A stretch of DNA of 64,000 nt, taken from NCBI GenBank assembly GCA_045627405.1, contig JAZQNP010000081.1, positions 12,422 through 76,421 on the forward strand, written 5' to 3'. Each line of letters starts with the position of its first letter. The stretch's first letter is position 1. The notes beneath the pieces were generated by a model. That model had not been told where the DNA came from, ran no database searches, and saw nothing but the letters and a program-made list of their open reading frames with translations. Source of the stretch: Firm-04 sp045627405 (GTDB taxonomy: Bacteria; Bacillota; Clostridia; Oscillospirales; Ruminococcaceae). The position numbers and the translations under genes are program-made. Positions 9,701-16,974 of the stretch are shown here, piece by piece.

Positions 9701-9758
9701 GTGTCGTCGGGACGGCAGCTGCAAAAGCCATGATGCGGTTCTTCTTTTTTTGAATCAT
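6714..9758 (-). CDS. Secreted PL11-type rhamnogalacturonan lyase with ricin-like domain and dockerin
   Basis: 1014 residues from the ATG at 9758 (Shine-Dalgarno ggggtgag, 5-nt gap). Order: signal peptide (about 1-30); the PL11 catalytic region (about 45-640) with an N-terminal fibronectin-like part (VSWRWLASDSDTAVFNLYRDG) and beta-propeller motifs GDVDGDGVYEIFLKWDPS, RAGAHYTQFYVADYDLDGKAE and HNSMAADVDGDGKQEV, whose Asp-rich loops bind calcium in this family; a ricin-like domain (about 665-790); the same unnamed domain as in the neighbouring pectate lyase (about 800-920); a poly-Thr linker; and a type I dockerin (MRGDADCNGTVALADAV and AECNDDGKLDSNDL). PL11 enzymes cut the rhamnogalacturonan I backbone by beta-elimination, which complements the pectate lyase next door. 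Endo or exo action cannot be told. Confidence 0.9.
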   Translation of the reverse strand: MIQKKKNRIMAFAAAVPTTLASLTASLGTAAELAVTNTVTAATGGQYVEFLDRGISAVNTGSGMLVSWRWLASDSDTAVFNLYRDGTLIYTSNSGDATCYLDKSGSANSVYKVESVSGSAVLTSDVCTLRSSNSFFDIPTSPPGSGYTPNDCSVGDVDGDGVYEIFLKWDPSNSKDNSQSGTTGNVYIDCYKLDGTRLWRIDLGINIRAGAHYTQFYVADYDLDGKAEMTCKTSDGTKDGTGKVIGDSSKDYRNSSGYILTGNEYYTLFDGETGAALDTVNYEPARGTVSSWGDSYGNRVDRFWGTVAYLDGVHPCVVTGRGYYTRMTATAYKVENKKLVKMWAFDTGNSSSAAGYGDGNHNSMAADVDGDGKQEVLTGATCIDDNGTVKWCTNQGHGDAMHVGDLDPSNPGLEEWICHEEKASGYGVSLVDCDNGAILYHENGSGDTGRCCADNVWAGNKGAECWGNKNSAGETPVVNTSGTVLNCRRPAINFLSYWDGDLEREILDGYTDSPATITKLTGNAGSTTLTTLLSTDGYYTCNTTKGTPCLSADIFGDWREELIVRAANSNSIRIFCTTYDTNYRITTLMHDPQYRTQVSAQNTAYNQPPHPSFYLGSDQSLPARPDVTVNASTLRSGTTMSETETYTIKNSGSGLYLAAEGNVAQNGTNVIQSSTETTWTVKSAGGGYYYLYAGVGDGTSHLLDIDYGQTDNGTNIGLWTNTNSDAQLFKFVDNGDGTYLITTKVTNDASGLGITAGSTEEGANVIEWALDGTPNQSWIVEIKIEPINGNLIQNLLVYDRTNAANWSIDSAAYDGDLVYNDRTVTYTGLPSVLSGAEAITMACDSKNTTTELATFVAGADMTVYVALDDRVTTVPSWMSGYTKTDLTFANSNDVNYTAYALNVSAGETVSLGPNGQSSGCVQYAVFAVKNETQSTTTTTTTTTTETGSKMRGDADCNGTVALADAVLFAKSLGGSASLSAQGAVNAECNDDGKLDSNDLTMILQFLAGKISLNY

Positions 9759-9832
9759 GATTCTCACCCCAAAAAGAATTGTTTCATTTGCCGGTGCTGT
9801 CAATACGGCATTTTTTCCTTTCTGTCATATTT

Positions 9833-9861
9833 ATCATACTTTATCTTTGTGAAAATTGCAA
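9833..9861 (-). promoter_or_regulatory. Promoter of the rhamnogalacturonan lyase gene
   Basis: Minus-strand TTGCAA (9856-9861) and TATGAT (9833-9838), 17 bp apart. The -35 context (cattgcaattttca) resembles that of the pectate lyase promoter (cattgtaatttca), which suggests shared control. Confidence 0.6.
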
Positions 9862-9939
9862 TGACTTTTTGTGCATTGTTTGTATGCAATTCTCTCCAAA
9901 ACGGAATCTGTCTATCATTCTTTCATCATCGGCAGATAC

Positions 9940-9979
9940 AAAAAGATACTTCCGACCTGTCAATCGGAAGTATCTTTTT
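9940..9979 (-). terminator. Terminator after the ABC permease gene
   Basis: Perfect 16-bp stem aaaaagatacttccga / tcggaagtatcttttt (9940-9955, 9964-9979) with an 8-nt loop, about 50 bp past the permease stop codon on the minus strand. Confidence 0.85.
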
Positions 9980-10027
9980 CTTGATGCCGCTGTTTCTGCA
10001 CGCAGCAAAATCGTTGTAATGTTTCTT

Positions 10028-13000
10028 TTATTGCAGCATGCCGCCCTGTTCCATCCGCTCATCCAGCGCGCGCAGACCGGGGCGAGCTGCGAGTCTTGCG
10101 ATCAGCAGATTCAGAAGAAGCGTTGCAGCCACGACGCCGAACAGGATCGCGATGAAAAGCCACGGCGAAAGCGCAGTGTTTATCACCAGCGCAGCAGCAA
10201 AGAACAGCATGACCGAGATGCCGAGTATGCCGCCGATTACAGTCGATACGGCACAGTAATATGAACTTTCGGAGGTGATGATCTTCCGAAGCTGTTTTTT
10301 TGTCATGCCGACTGTGCGGAGCATCATCAGTTCGTCGCAGCGGTTCAGCACACCGGTGTTGATTGTGTTGACCATCGTGAAAATGCCGGTCAGCCAGACC
10401 GCCAGCAGCACCAGCACACAGGCAATGACGATCGCGCGGATGATCAGAACAAGACCTGTTGCTGCAAGGAAATTGTCTTCGAAATCCACATATTCATTTC
10501 CCTGATTCAAGAGAAAGCTGCGGAAATTTTCTAACTCGGTTTTTGCCGATTCATACACACTGCTGTCAGTGAGATACAGTTCCAGAATGGTGCTGGGTGT
10601 CGTCATATAATAATCGGATTGCGTAATTGCATAGCTGTCAATGAGATTGCCGAGCATTTCCTCGGCACTGTCTGATACTGACAGAAGAGATGCGTGCGCG
10701 TTTCCGGTATCTGTGATGAGAATGCCGGAAACCGGAATTTCTGCGTCGGACGATGCTTTGACCGATACCGGCTCTGCGAACGGATACCAGCCCTGTTCGT
10801 AAACCTCGCCGTCGGTGCTGAGATAGTTTCCACGAATATCGTAATTTGTGCGATCCGGACCTCCGCGCCAGTCCATAACAATCACCGATGATCGCGCTGC
10901 GGCAAATTCTTCGTAGGTCATACCGATTTTGTCTGCATAGTCCTGCTCGTACTGATCACGGGCGATAAAAACTAAGTCGACGTTCTGGTTTGTGCCGAGA
11001 ACTTGGTTGTATTCAATGACGAAATCTCTGTCATCGAGCAGAATGCCGCTTCCTGCCTGCAAATATGACTTCGTTTCCAACGGAATATACGTAACGACGC
11101 TTGCATTCGCAGCACGGTAATTTGCATTGTCGGAAAATCTTTGCTCAAAATAATCCAGAGTGCCGGGATTATAATCTGTATAGATATAGAAGTCTTCGGC
11201 AGGATCGGAAAACATTTGCTCTTCATATGCGATCAGTGCTGCAAAGCCGCCGAGCGAGGCACCGAGTGTAAAGAGCAGCACACCGATCGACATGGTGATC
11301 ACGGAGATGATAAATCGTCTGCGGTTTCTGTTGATATTGCGTCTTGTATAATAGCGCAGAAAGCTTTTCTGATTGCGGTCGAGCTTTGCGGTTTTCGGGG
11401 CTTTCAGTCCGCCCGCCGGATTGCGCCGCGCAGCTTCCTTTTGCAGCTTTGCCTCGATTTTTTCATCCCAGCTTTTTGTACCGAAAAGCGGTTTGTTCCA
11501 GATCGTTTCTTTTTTGTTGCCTTTGAGTTTTGTGCGCTTTGCCGCTTCCAGCGGGGCATAGGCATGTGCCGCCCACATCGACGAGGTATATGCCGAGATA
11601 TATACCGCAAACAGTGCCAGCGCGATGCCGATGACTGTCAGCGGCAGGAACGATGCGCGCTCAACAGTCAGCCCGAAGCCTTCCAGCGTGGAAACGGCAA
11701 TCCGCTTTGCAATGTACGAAAGCAGCACGCCCAGCGGAATTGCAAACAAACTGTAATACAACGCCTCTGTTCCGACCAGCTCCGTGATTTGCCGTCTTGT
11801 CGCGCCCATGATGCGCAGCGTCGCAAACTGCGCACTGCGCTCCTGCACCGAAATCTCAAACGCATTGTCGATGACAAAGCGCATGACGAGCCACACCAGA
11901 AATGTCAGCACGAGCATCAGAAGCAGCATGACATATTTATCCGTGTCTCCGTCTTGATTGAGCAGCCATGATGTAATGCCTGCCGTCCCGCGAAATTCCA
12001 GTGCCAGACGCCCAACATTGTAAAGCCGACCGGTATCACGCGGATAGATCAGCTCCTCACGCGACAGATCGTATTCACCGTTTCCGCAGGGAACTTTCAT
12101 ATCGTCAAAAAGCTGTTCCATCGCCTTGTCGAAATTGAGGTTCTTCGGAACGGTGATCATTGCCGTGCTTCCGTTGTAATATGAGAACGCTTCTACGTTT
12201 TCAGACGCGTCAGGCCATGTGTAGGTATCCAGATTGCCGAGCGAAAAATCAGAGTCGTAACCTGTGATCAGCGGCAGATTATTTCTGCTTTCTCCAAGCC
12301 CCATCCTGCTTCTTTTGTCAAAGCCTTTGATCACTGCTGAATATGTATACGGCGTTCCGGCGCTGACGTCCTGAAATTCGAGACTGATGCGGTCTATGTA
12401 TTTTGAGGAGGTTGCCATTACAAACAGAGAATTGTCTGCAATGGATTTACCGGATGGATTGTTTCCGCTGTCGTGAAACAGCGGCAGTTCATCTAAATCT
12501 TTGCCGAGTGCTTCTGCTTCTTCCCGGATTTCCTTTGCCATTTTCTGAATACATGCAGCATCATCGGTGATTTTGCCGGTGCAGGGCGTGATCGTGAGTG
12601 TAATCGAATCGCCCTCTTTGTAGCCCATGTCCTGATATTCCGTCGGCAAAACGATCTCATTCGGCTGCAATGCCGTTCGGTCAGTACCCAGATAGTAATA
12701 ATCACTCAGCACCAGAGAACGGCTGCCGGTTTCCTGCTGGCTGATAATTGTTGAATAATAAGCGGTTTTTCCATTGTCTGTCTGTACTGAGAAATACGCC
12801 ATATAGCCGTTTTCATCGCGCTTGCTGTCAGCGGAGATGTTTCCGTCATTGCGCAGGTAGGATTTTTCCACCGCAATGTGATTGCGGATTGTTTCCGTCG
12901 CCTGCGCCCGTTCTTCTGCTGTTTCATACTGATTCAGCCAGATTCCGAGATCTGCTTCGTAGGGCATAATCTCCGTGCCGAGTATCAGCCCGCGCATGAC

Positions 13001-13123
13001 GATGAACGCATTGCAGAGGGTCATGAAAATAAACACGGAGAGCACAATAGAACAGAATGTCAGCACCGTGCGCATTTTCTGACGGCGCATGTATTTTGCG
13101 GAAAGTGATACGATCGTTTTCAT
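10028..13123 (-). CDS. FtsX/MacB-family ABC transporter permease
   Basis: 1031 residues. One transmembrane helix at the N-terminus (about 18-42, VLTFCSIVLSVFIFMTLCNAF), a long extracytoplasmic part, a first FtsX domain with three helices (about 395-520, starting MLLLMLVLTFLVWLVMRF, with VQERSAQFATLRIMGATRRQI, the conserved cytoplasmic loop), a second N-terminal-like helix (about 625), and a second FtsX domain at the C-terminus (LIIRAIVIACVLVLLAVWLTG, ELMMLRTVGMTKKQLRKI). The duplicated architecture is typical of single-chain permeases that pair with a MacB/LolD-type ATPase and move lipids, lipoproteins or peptides, or transmit force, instead of importing nutrients. It overlaps the ATPase gene by 4 bp (ATGA). 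No substrate or sensor kinase is visible nearby. Confidence 0.85.
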   Translation of the reverse strand: MKTIVSLSAKYMRRQKMRTVLTFCSIVLSVFIFMTLCNAFIVMRGLILGTEIMPYEADLGIWLNQYETAEERAQATETIRNHIAVEKSYLRNDGNISADSKRDENGYMAYFSVQTDNGKTAYYSTIISQQETGSRSLVLSDYYYLGTDRTALQPNEIVLPTEYQDMGYKEGDSITLTITPCTGKITDDAACIQKMAKEIREEAEALGKDLDELPLFHDSGNNPSGKSIADNSLFVMATSSKYIDRISLEFQDVSAGTPYTYSAVIKGFDKRSRMGLGESRNNLPLITGYDSDFSLGNLDTYTWPDASENVEAFSYYNGSTAMITVPKNLNFDKAMEQLFDDMKVPCGNGEYDLSREELIYPRDTGRLYNVGRLALEFRGTAGITSWLLNQDGDTDKYVMLLLMLVLTFLVWLVMRFVIDNAFEISVQERSAQFATLRIMGATRRQITELVGTEALYYSLFAIPLGVLLSYIAKRIAVSTLEGFGLTVERASFLPLTVIGIALALFAVYISAYTSSMWAAHAYAPLEAAKRTKLKGNKKETIWNKPLFGTKSWDEKIEAKLQKEAARRNPAGGLKAPKTAKLDRNQKSFLRYYTRRNINRNRRRFIISVITMSIGVLLFTLGASLGGFAALIAYEEQMFSDPAEDFYIYTDYNPGTLDYFEQRFSDNANYRAANASVVTYIPLETKSYLQAGSGILLDDRDFVIEYNQVLGTNQNVDLVFIARDQYEQDYADKIGMTYEEFAAARSSVIVMDWRGGPDRTNYDIRGNYLSTDGEVYEQGWYPFAEPVSVKASSDAEIPVSGILITDTGNAHASLLSVSDSAEEMLGNLIDSYAITQSDYYMTTPSTILELYLTDSSVYESAKTELENFRSFLLNQGNEYVDFEDNFLAATGLVLIIRAIVIACVLVLLAVWLTGIFTMVNTINTGVLNRCDELMMLRTVGMTKKQLRKIITSESSYYCAVSTVIGGILGISVMLFFAAALVINTALSPWLFIAILFGVVAATLLLNLLIARLAARPGLRALDERMEQGGMLQ

Positions 13124-13815
13124 GTCGGAATCCCCACCCCGTTCAGCTCGGTCAGCACACCGTCTTCCATGCGGAACACGCGCTTTGCCTGTGCGGCAAT
13201 GGTCAGATCATGCGTGATGAGCAGCAGTGTCTGATTGTACTGCTTCACCGAATCCTTTAAGATGTCGATGATTTCCTTGCTGTTTTTGGAATCCAGATTG
13301 CCCGTCGGCTCGTCGGCAAGAATGATGTCCGGCTTGTGGATCAGGGCGCGGATAAATGCCACACGCTGCTGCTGTCCGCCCGATAATTCATGCGGAAAAC
13401 AGTTTCGCTTGCTCTCCAATCCGGTCAGACGCAAAAGCTCTCCCAGATATGTGTAATTCGGCCTTGTCCCGTCCAGGTTCAGCGGCAGTACAATGTTTTC
13501 CTCGACCGTCAGCACCGGAATCAGATTGTAGCTCTGGAAAATGAATCCGATCTTGCGGCGGCGGTAAATCGCGCAGGCGTCGTCACTCTGCTTTGTGATG
13601 TCCTTGCCGTCAACGATGACAGAGCCGCTGTCGGGTTTGAGCAAAGAACCGACCACATTGAGCAGGGTGGTCTTTCCGCTGCCGCTCTCTCCCGTCACGG
13701 CGGCAAATTCGCCGCGGTCGAGCGTAAAGCTCACGTCCTGCAACGCCTTGACGGCGGTATTGCCCTCTCCGAATTGCTTGCTGAGATGTTCAATCTGCAT
13801 CAGATGTTGTTCCAT
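13120..13815 (-). CDS. ABC transporter ATP-binding protein (LolD/MacB type)
   Basis: 231 residues, the normal size. Walker A GESGSGKTTLLN, Q-loop FIFQSYNLIPVLTVEEN, signature LSGGQQQRVA, Walker B IILADEPTGNLD and switch His in LLLITHDL are all intact, so it should hydrolyse ATP. NPTGNLD-type sequences and the YNL after the Q-loop are typical of the MacB/LolD/FtsE branch. It is the first gene of a two-gene operon with the FtsX-like permease (4-bp overlap) and has a strong Shine-Dalgarno (aaaggagg). Upstream there is a -10-like TATACT but no convincing -35. Confidence 0.9.
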   Translation of the reverse strand: MEQHLMQIEHLSKQFGEGNTAVKALQDVSFTLDRGEFAAVTGESGSGKTTLLNVVGSLLKPDSGSVIVDGKDITKQSDDACAIYRRRKIGFIFQSYNLIPVLTVEENIVLPLNLDGTRPNYTYLGELLRLTGLESKRNCFPHELSGGQQQRVAFIRALIHKPDIILADEPTGNLDSKNSKEIIDILKDSVKQYNQTLLLITHDLTIAAQAKRVFRMEDGVLTELNGVGIPT

Positions 13816-14002
13816 CTTTGCAAACCTCCTTTCCTATGATCTGAGTATATCACACGAATCTTACGCGAAAGTGACGAATGCCTCTGCTTTGTATATTTTG
13901 TCATGTTTCACAAAAATGAGACAGCACCTTTGTGCAGATGATTATTGCAGCCGCTTTCTGCCAACACTAGTTCTGCGAATATCCCGAAAGGAGTGCAGGC
14001 TT

Positions 14003-14779
14003 ATGGCATATCAGAAGGTCGTCATCGCGGGGCTTGATACGGCAAAGCTCACGGTGCTGACAGAGGAAGAAAAAATGCGCCTGCTGCGTGAAATGCAGGA
14101 GACAGGCAGCCAGCAGGCACGGGAAAAGCTGATTCTCGGAAATCTCCGGCTCGTCCTCAGTGTGATTCAGCGGTTTACGGGCAGGGGAGAGGATGTCGAT
14201 GATCTGTTTCAGATCGGCGTCATCGGGCTGATGAAGGCAATCAATAACTTTGACCTCACGAAGGATGTGCGCTTCTCTACCTATTGCGTGCCGATGATTG
14301 CCGGGGAACTGCGCAGGCATCTGCGCGATTACCATGCAGTCAAGGTCAGCCGCTCCCTGCGTGATCTGGCGTATAAAGCGATGCAGGCAAAAGAAAAGCT
14401 CACCGCCGATCTCGGCAGGGAACCCACTGCACAGCAGATTGCGGATGCTATCGGCGTCGAACGGCAGGAGGTTGTGCTTGCACTGGAAAGCATCTCCGAT
14501 CCTGTTTCGCTCTATGAACCGATCTATTCTGATTCCGGCGACCCGCTCTATCTGATTGACCAGATCGGTGATCCCGACAGCACCGATAACAGCTGGCTGA
14601 GAGAGCTTGCTCTGCGTGAGGCACTGAATTCTCTCTCCGAAAGAGAAAAAAATATCCTCCGCCGGCGTTTCTGGGACGGGAAAACGCAGGTGGAGGTCGC
14701 TGCCGATATCGGCATCTCGCAGGCGCAGGTTTCACGCCTTGAAAAAGCTGCGATTGCCAAGATCAAAGAGCAGATTTAA
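14003..14779 (+). CDS. sigG: Sporulation sigma factor SigG (forespore)
   Basis: 258 residues. The N-terminus VVIAGLDTAKLTVLTEEE matches the SigG-specific leader; region 2 is GNLRLVLSVIQRF and DDLFQIGVIGLMKAINNFDL; region 3 is LRDYHAVKVSRSLRD; the SigG-like DPVSLYEPIYSDSGDPLYLIDQI follows; region 4 is LSEREKNILRRRFWDGKTQVEVA with helix-turn-helix ISQAQVSRLEKAA. SigG directs late forespore transcription, so the lineage very likely has sporulation genes. The ATG at 14003 is preceded by aaaggag; an in-frame open stretch further upstream is non-coding. It stands alone here, away from sigE or the spoIIA genes, and overlaps the convergent YigZ gene by 4 bp. SigF is the main alternative, but the leader and length favour SigG. 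Confidence 0.85.
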   Translation: MAYQKVVIAGLDTAKLTVLTEEEKMRLLREMQETGSQQAREKLILGNLRLVLSVIQRFTGRGEDVDDLFQIGVIGLMKAINNFDLTKDVRFSTYCVPMIAGELRRHLRDYHAVKVSRSLRDLAYKAMQAKEKLTADLGREPTAQQIADAIGVERQEVVLALESISDPVSLYEPIYSDSGDPLYLIDQIGDPDSTDNSWLRELALREALNSLSEREKNILRRRFWDGKTQVEVAADIGISQAQVSRLEKAAIAKIKEQI

Positions 14780-15399
14780 CCGAAATCTACAAAATGCGTC
14801 TCCTGCACCTGCAAATCCGCTTTTCCGGTGAAAAGCTCTGTCAGGGCTGCTTCGAGACGCGGATACATCGCCGTCTTGACGTCAAAGCGCAGAATGACAT
14901 TCTCTGCAAATTCGCTGCCGGCATCCTGCGTTTCATACTCCGGAAGAAGATAACGCACCTTGCCGTACTGTCCGTAATCCGTGATCAGCTGTACGCGGTG
15001 CGCTTCGTAAAAATGCCGGATCTGCGCCTGCTGCACCGCGAGTGCCGCTGCGGAAGAATATGCCCGCGTCAGTCCCGGTGCGCCCAGCAGCACACCGCCG
15101 AAATACCGCGTGACCACACAGCACACATCTGTCAGCTCCGTTTTTTGCAGCACATTCAGCACCGGAATGCCGCCCGTACCCTGCGGTTCTCCGTCATCGC
15201 TGTACCGGCTCGCTTCTCCCTCGCGTACCCGATATGCCCACACATTGTGCCGCGCTTTATGATGCTTTGTTTTTACTTCCTCAATGCACTGCATCGCTTC
15301 CTCTGCACTCTGCACGGGAAACAGCTGCGCGATAAACTCCGAGCGTTTCTCTGTGACAGATGCTTCGTTTGCGGCTGCGATCGTCTGATATTCGGTCAT
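14776..15399 (-). CDS. YigZ/IMPACT family protein
   Basis: 207 residues, the usual length. The UPF0029 N-terminal domain shows EKRSEFIAQLFPV, KHHKARHNVWAYRV, the hallmark YSDDGEPQGTGGIPVLNVL, and VTRYFGGVLLGAPGLTRAYSSAA; the short C-terminal ferredoxin-like domain follows. The eukaryotic relative IMPACT regulates the eIF2 kinase GCN2; bacterial members are cytoplasmic and their role is not established, though ribosome-related functions have been proposed. Shine-Dalgarno gaaagga precedes the ATG. Convergent with sigG with a 4-bp overlap of stop regions and no terminator between. Confidence 0.85.
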   Translation of the reverse strand: MTEYQTIAAANEASVTEKRSEFIAQLFPVQSAEEAMQCIEEVKTKHHKARHNVWAYRVREGEASRYSDDGEPQGTGGIPVLNVLQKTELTDVCCVVTRYFGGVLLGAPGLTRAYSSAAALAVQQAQIRHFYEAHRVQLITDYGQYGKVRYLLPEYETQDAGSEFAENVILRFDVKTAMYPRLEAALTELFTGKADLQVQETHFVDFG

Positions 15400-15497
15400 G
15401 TAGGTTCCTTTCTTTTTGCGGGATGCAGGGGTCAGTTCGATTGAAACATCGTACCTTTTTTATGGAAATGCAGTTGCTTTCATCTGGTTATACCGCG

Positions 15498-16688
15498 CTA
15501 TTTTACCATCCCGATCATTGCCTTGTAATCGGCATCTGCGGGATTGATGCTGCGCTGTGCCAGTCCGTAGACCGCTGTGGCGCGCGCTTCCAGATCGGAG
15601 CATTCCTTGCACGCGCCGCCGAGGTCTGCCAGCTTCGACAGAGATGTTGCAAACGGCAGCGTGGTCCCTGCCTGCTTTGCGGCAGTCAGAATGTCTCTGC
15701 CGCGCTCGTTCAGTGCAAGAATTCTTCCGTACGGCGGCGGTGTTTCCGTATCGCCGGGCTTGATGCCGATTACCAGATCCAGCAGGATCCGCCGCAGACG
15801 CGCCATCGGATACCGCTTGCTCTTCATGGCAAGCAGCATGGATTCCAGTGACGTTTCATTTCGTGCGGACAGAATCTTGTTTTCCAAGCCCTGTCCGACT
15901 TCCGGCAGTGACAACAGCTCTTCTGCCGTTGCCGTGCGGAGCCGGTACAGCAATATCCGTTCCAGATTTTCAAACCGCGCAGTCATGCCTGTCGAAGCAC
16001 AGGCACTCAGTACTTCTGCCGATACGTCCGGTACCAGTTCGTCAAAATCATCGCTCTGGTTTTCCATCAGCTGCCGGATCAGAGACGCGCTAGCGACATT
16101 CCCGATCGGCACCTGCGCATTGTGTCCGGCATCTCGCTTGACTGTGAACGGTCTGATCTTTAATTTTACCGCGACCATCGCTTTTAAATATTCAATCGCA
16201 AGCACGTTGTTCGGATAACTGAACAACGCTGCCAGTTCATCTCCGTAATTCTGGCGAATCAGGATTTGCAGTGCCTTCGGATACGAATTGCCGCGCTTCA
16301 TCAGCTCTTCCAGCTCCGGCCGCTTCGCACATGCAAAGGTCGCTTTGACCGCCTCCGACAGCATGGAGATGTCTCCGCATTCACTGCCGAATGACAGTTC
16401 ATCGACGCAGCCAAGCCCTTTTAGTATATAGATCGCGCCTCTTGCATAAATCTCAGCCGCCGACAGACAGTACGCAACCGGAAGCTCGATTACCAGATCT
16501 GCTCCGCACCGCACAGCCGCTTTTGCCCGCTCGAATTTGTTGATCACTGCGACATCGCCGCGCTGCACAAAATTGCCGCTCATAACCGCAACAATATGTG
16601 TCGCGCCGTTCCTGCGCGTCTGCTCAATGTGATACAGATGTCCGTTGTGGAACGGATTGTATTCACAGATGATTCCGCTGATTTTCAT
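15498..16688 (-). CDS. tmcAL: tRNA(Met) cytidine acetate ligase (TmcAL)
   Basis: 396 residues from the ATG at 16688, preceded by gaaagaggag. The N-terminal nucleotidyltransferase-like motif is GIICEYNPFHNGHLYHI (HxGH-type ATP-binding site), followed by VMSGNFVQRGDVAVINKFERA, DLVIELPVAY and LSFGSECGD, all family signatures; the C-terminal half is helical. TmcAL uses ATP and acetate to make N4-acetylcytidine at the wobble position of elongator tRNA(Met), through acetyl-AMP. An in-frame extension of 109 codons upstream of the chosen start runs through the hairpin leader and the ackA promoter region and is not credible as protein. Confidence 0.85.
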   Translation of the reverse strand: MKISGIICEYNPFHNGHLYHIEQTRRNGATHIVAVMSGNFVQRGDVAVINKFERAKAAVRCGADLVIELPVAYCLSAAEIYARGAIYILKGLGCVDELSFGSECGDISMLSEAVKATFACAKRPELEELMKRGNSYPKALQILIRQNYGDELAALFSYPNNVLAIEYLKAMVAVKLKIRPFTVKRDAGHNAQVPIGNVASASLIRQLMENQSDDFDELVPDVSAEVLSACASTGMTARFENLERILLYRLRTATAEELLSLPEVGQGLENKILSARNETSLESMLLAMKSKRYPMARLRRILLDLVIGIKPGDTETPPPYGRILALNERGRDILTAAKQAGTTLPFATSLSKLADLGGACKECSDLEARATAVYGLAQRSINPADADYKAMIGMVK

Positions 16689-16720
16689 GCTGAACACTCC
16701 TCTTTCCGTGACGGCGGTGA

Positions 16721-16754
16721 CGTACAAAGCCCGCTTCCGGCTTTGTACGCGGGC
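16721..16754 (-). promoter_or_regulatory. Leader with two competing hairpins upstream of tmcAL
   Basis: One perfect 11-bp stem pairs cgtacaaagcc (16721-16731) with ggctttgtacg (16739-16749). An alternative 7-bp stem pairs agcccgc (16728-16734) with gcgggct (16748-16754). The two share bases, so they exclude each other. They sit 33 bp upstream of the tmcAL start. Confidence 0.5.
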
Positions 16755-16874
16755 TGTACCGCGCGCTTTCTCTGTCGTACTGCTATAAATATGAAAAATA
16801 TCTACCAATCGCACGGACATTTTCATGAAAGCCGACAAATCCGCGCGGCCTGACACTGTTTTTGTAGAAAACTC

Positions 16875-16903
16875 TTGATTGTGAGCTGTTTTTCGTGTAT
16901 AAT
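16875..16903 (+). promoter_or_regulatory. Promoter of ackA
   Basis: TTGATT (16875-16880) and a consensus TATAAT (16898-16903), 17 bp apart, 71 bp before the ackA start. Confidence 0.75.
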
Positions 16904-16974
16904 GGTAGAGTAGATTGTCCATCGCCGGTTCCGGCACGGCATCTGATGAATCATACTCGAAAGGAAGATTTCTT

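Noticed and set aside
13841..13870. Promoter for the ABC exporter operon
   Set aside because: A -10-like TATACT is present on the minus strand, but no acceptable -35 sequence is at the right distance.
13891..13920. Possible SigF/SigG-type promoter upstream of sigG (GTATA with cacaaaaatg)
   Set aside because: The spacing is about 13 bp where 15 is expected and the two leading G of the -10 box are missing, so it is too weak to call.
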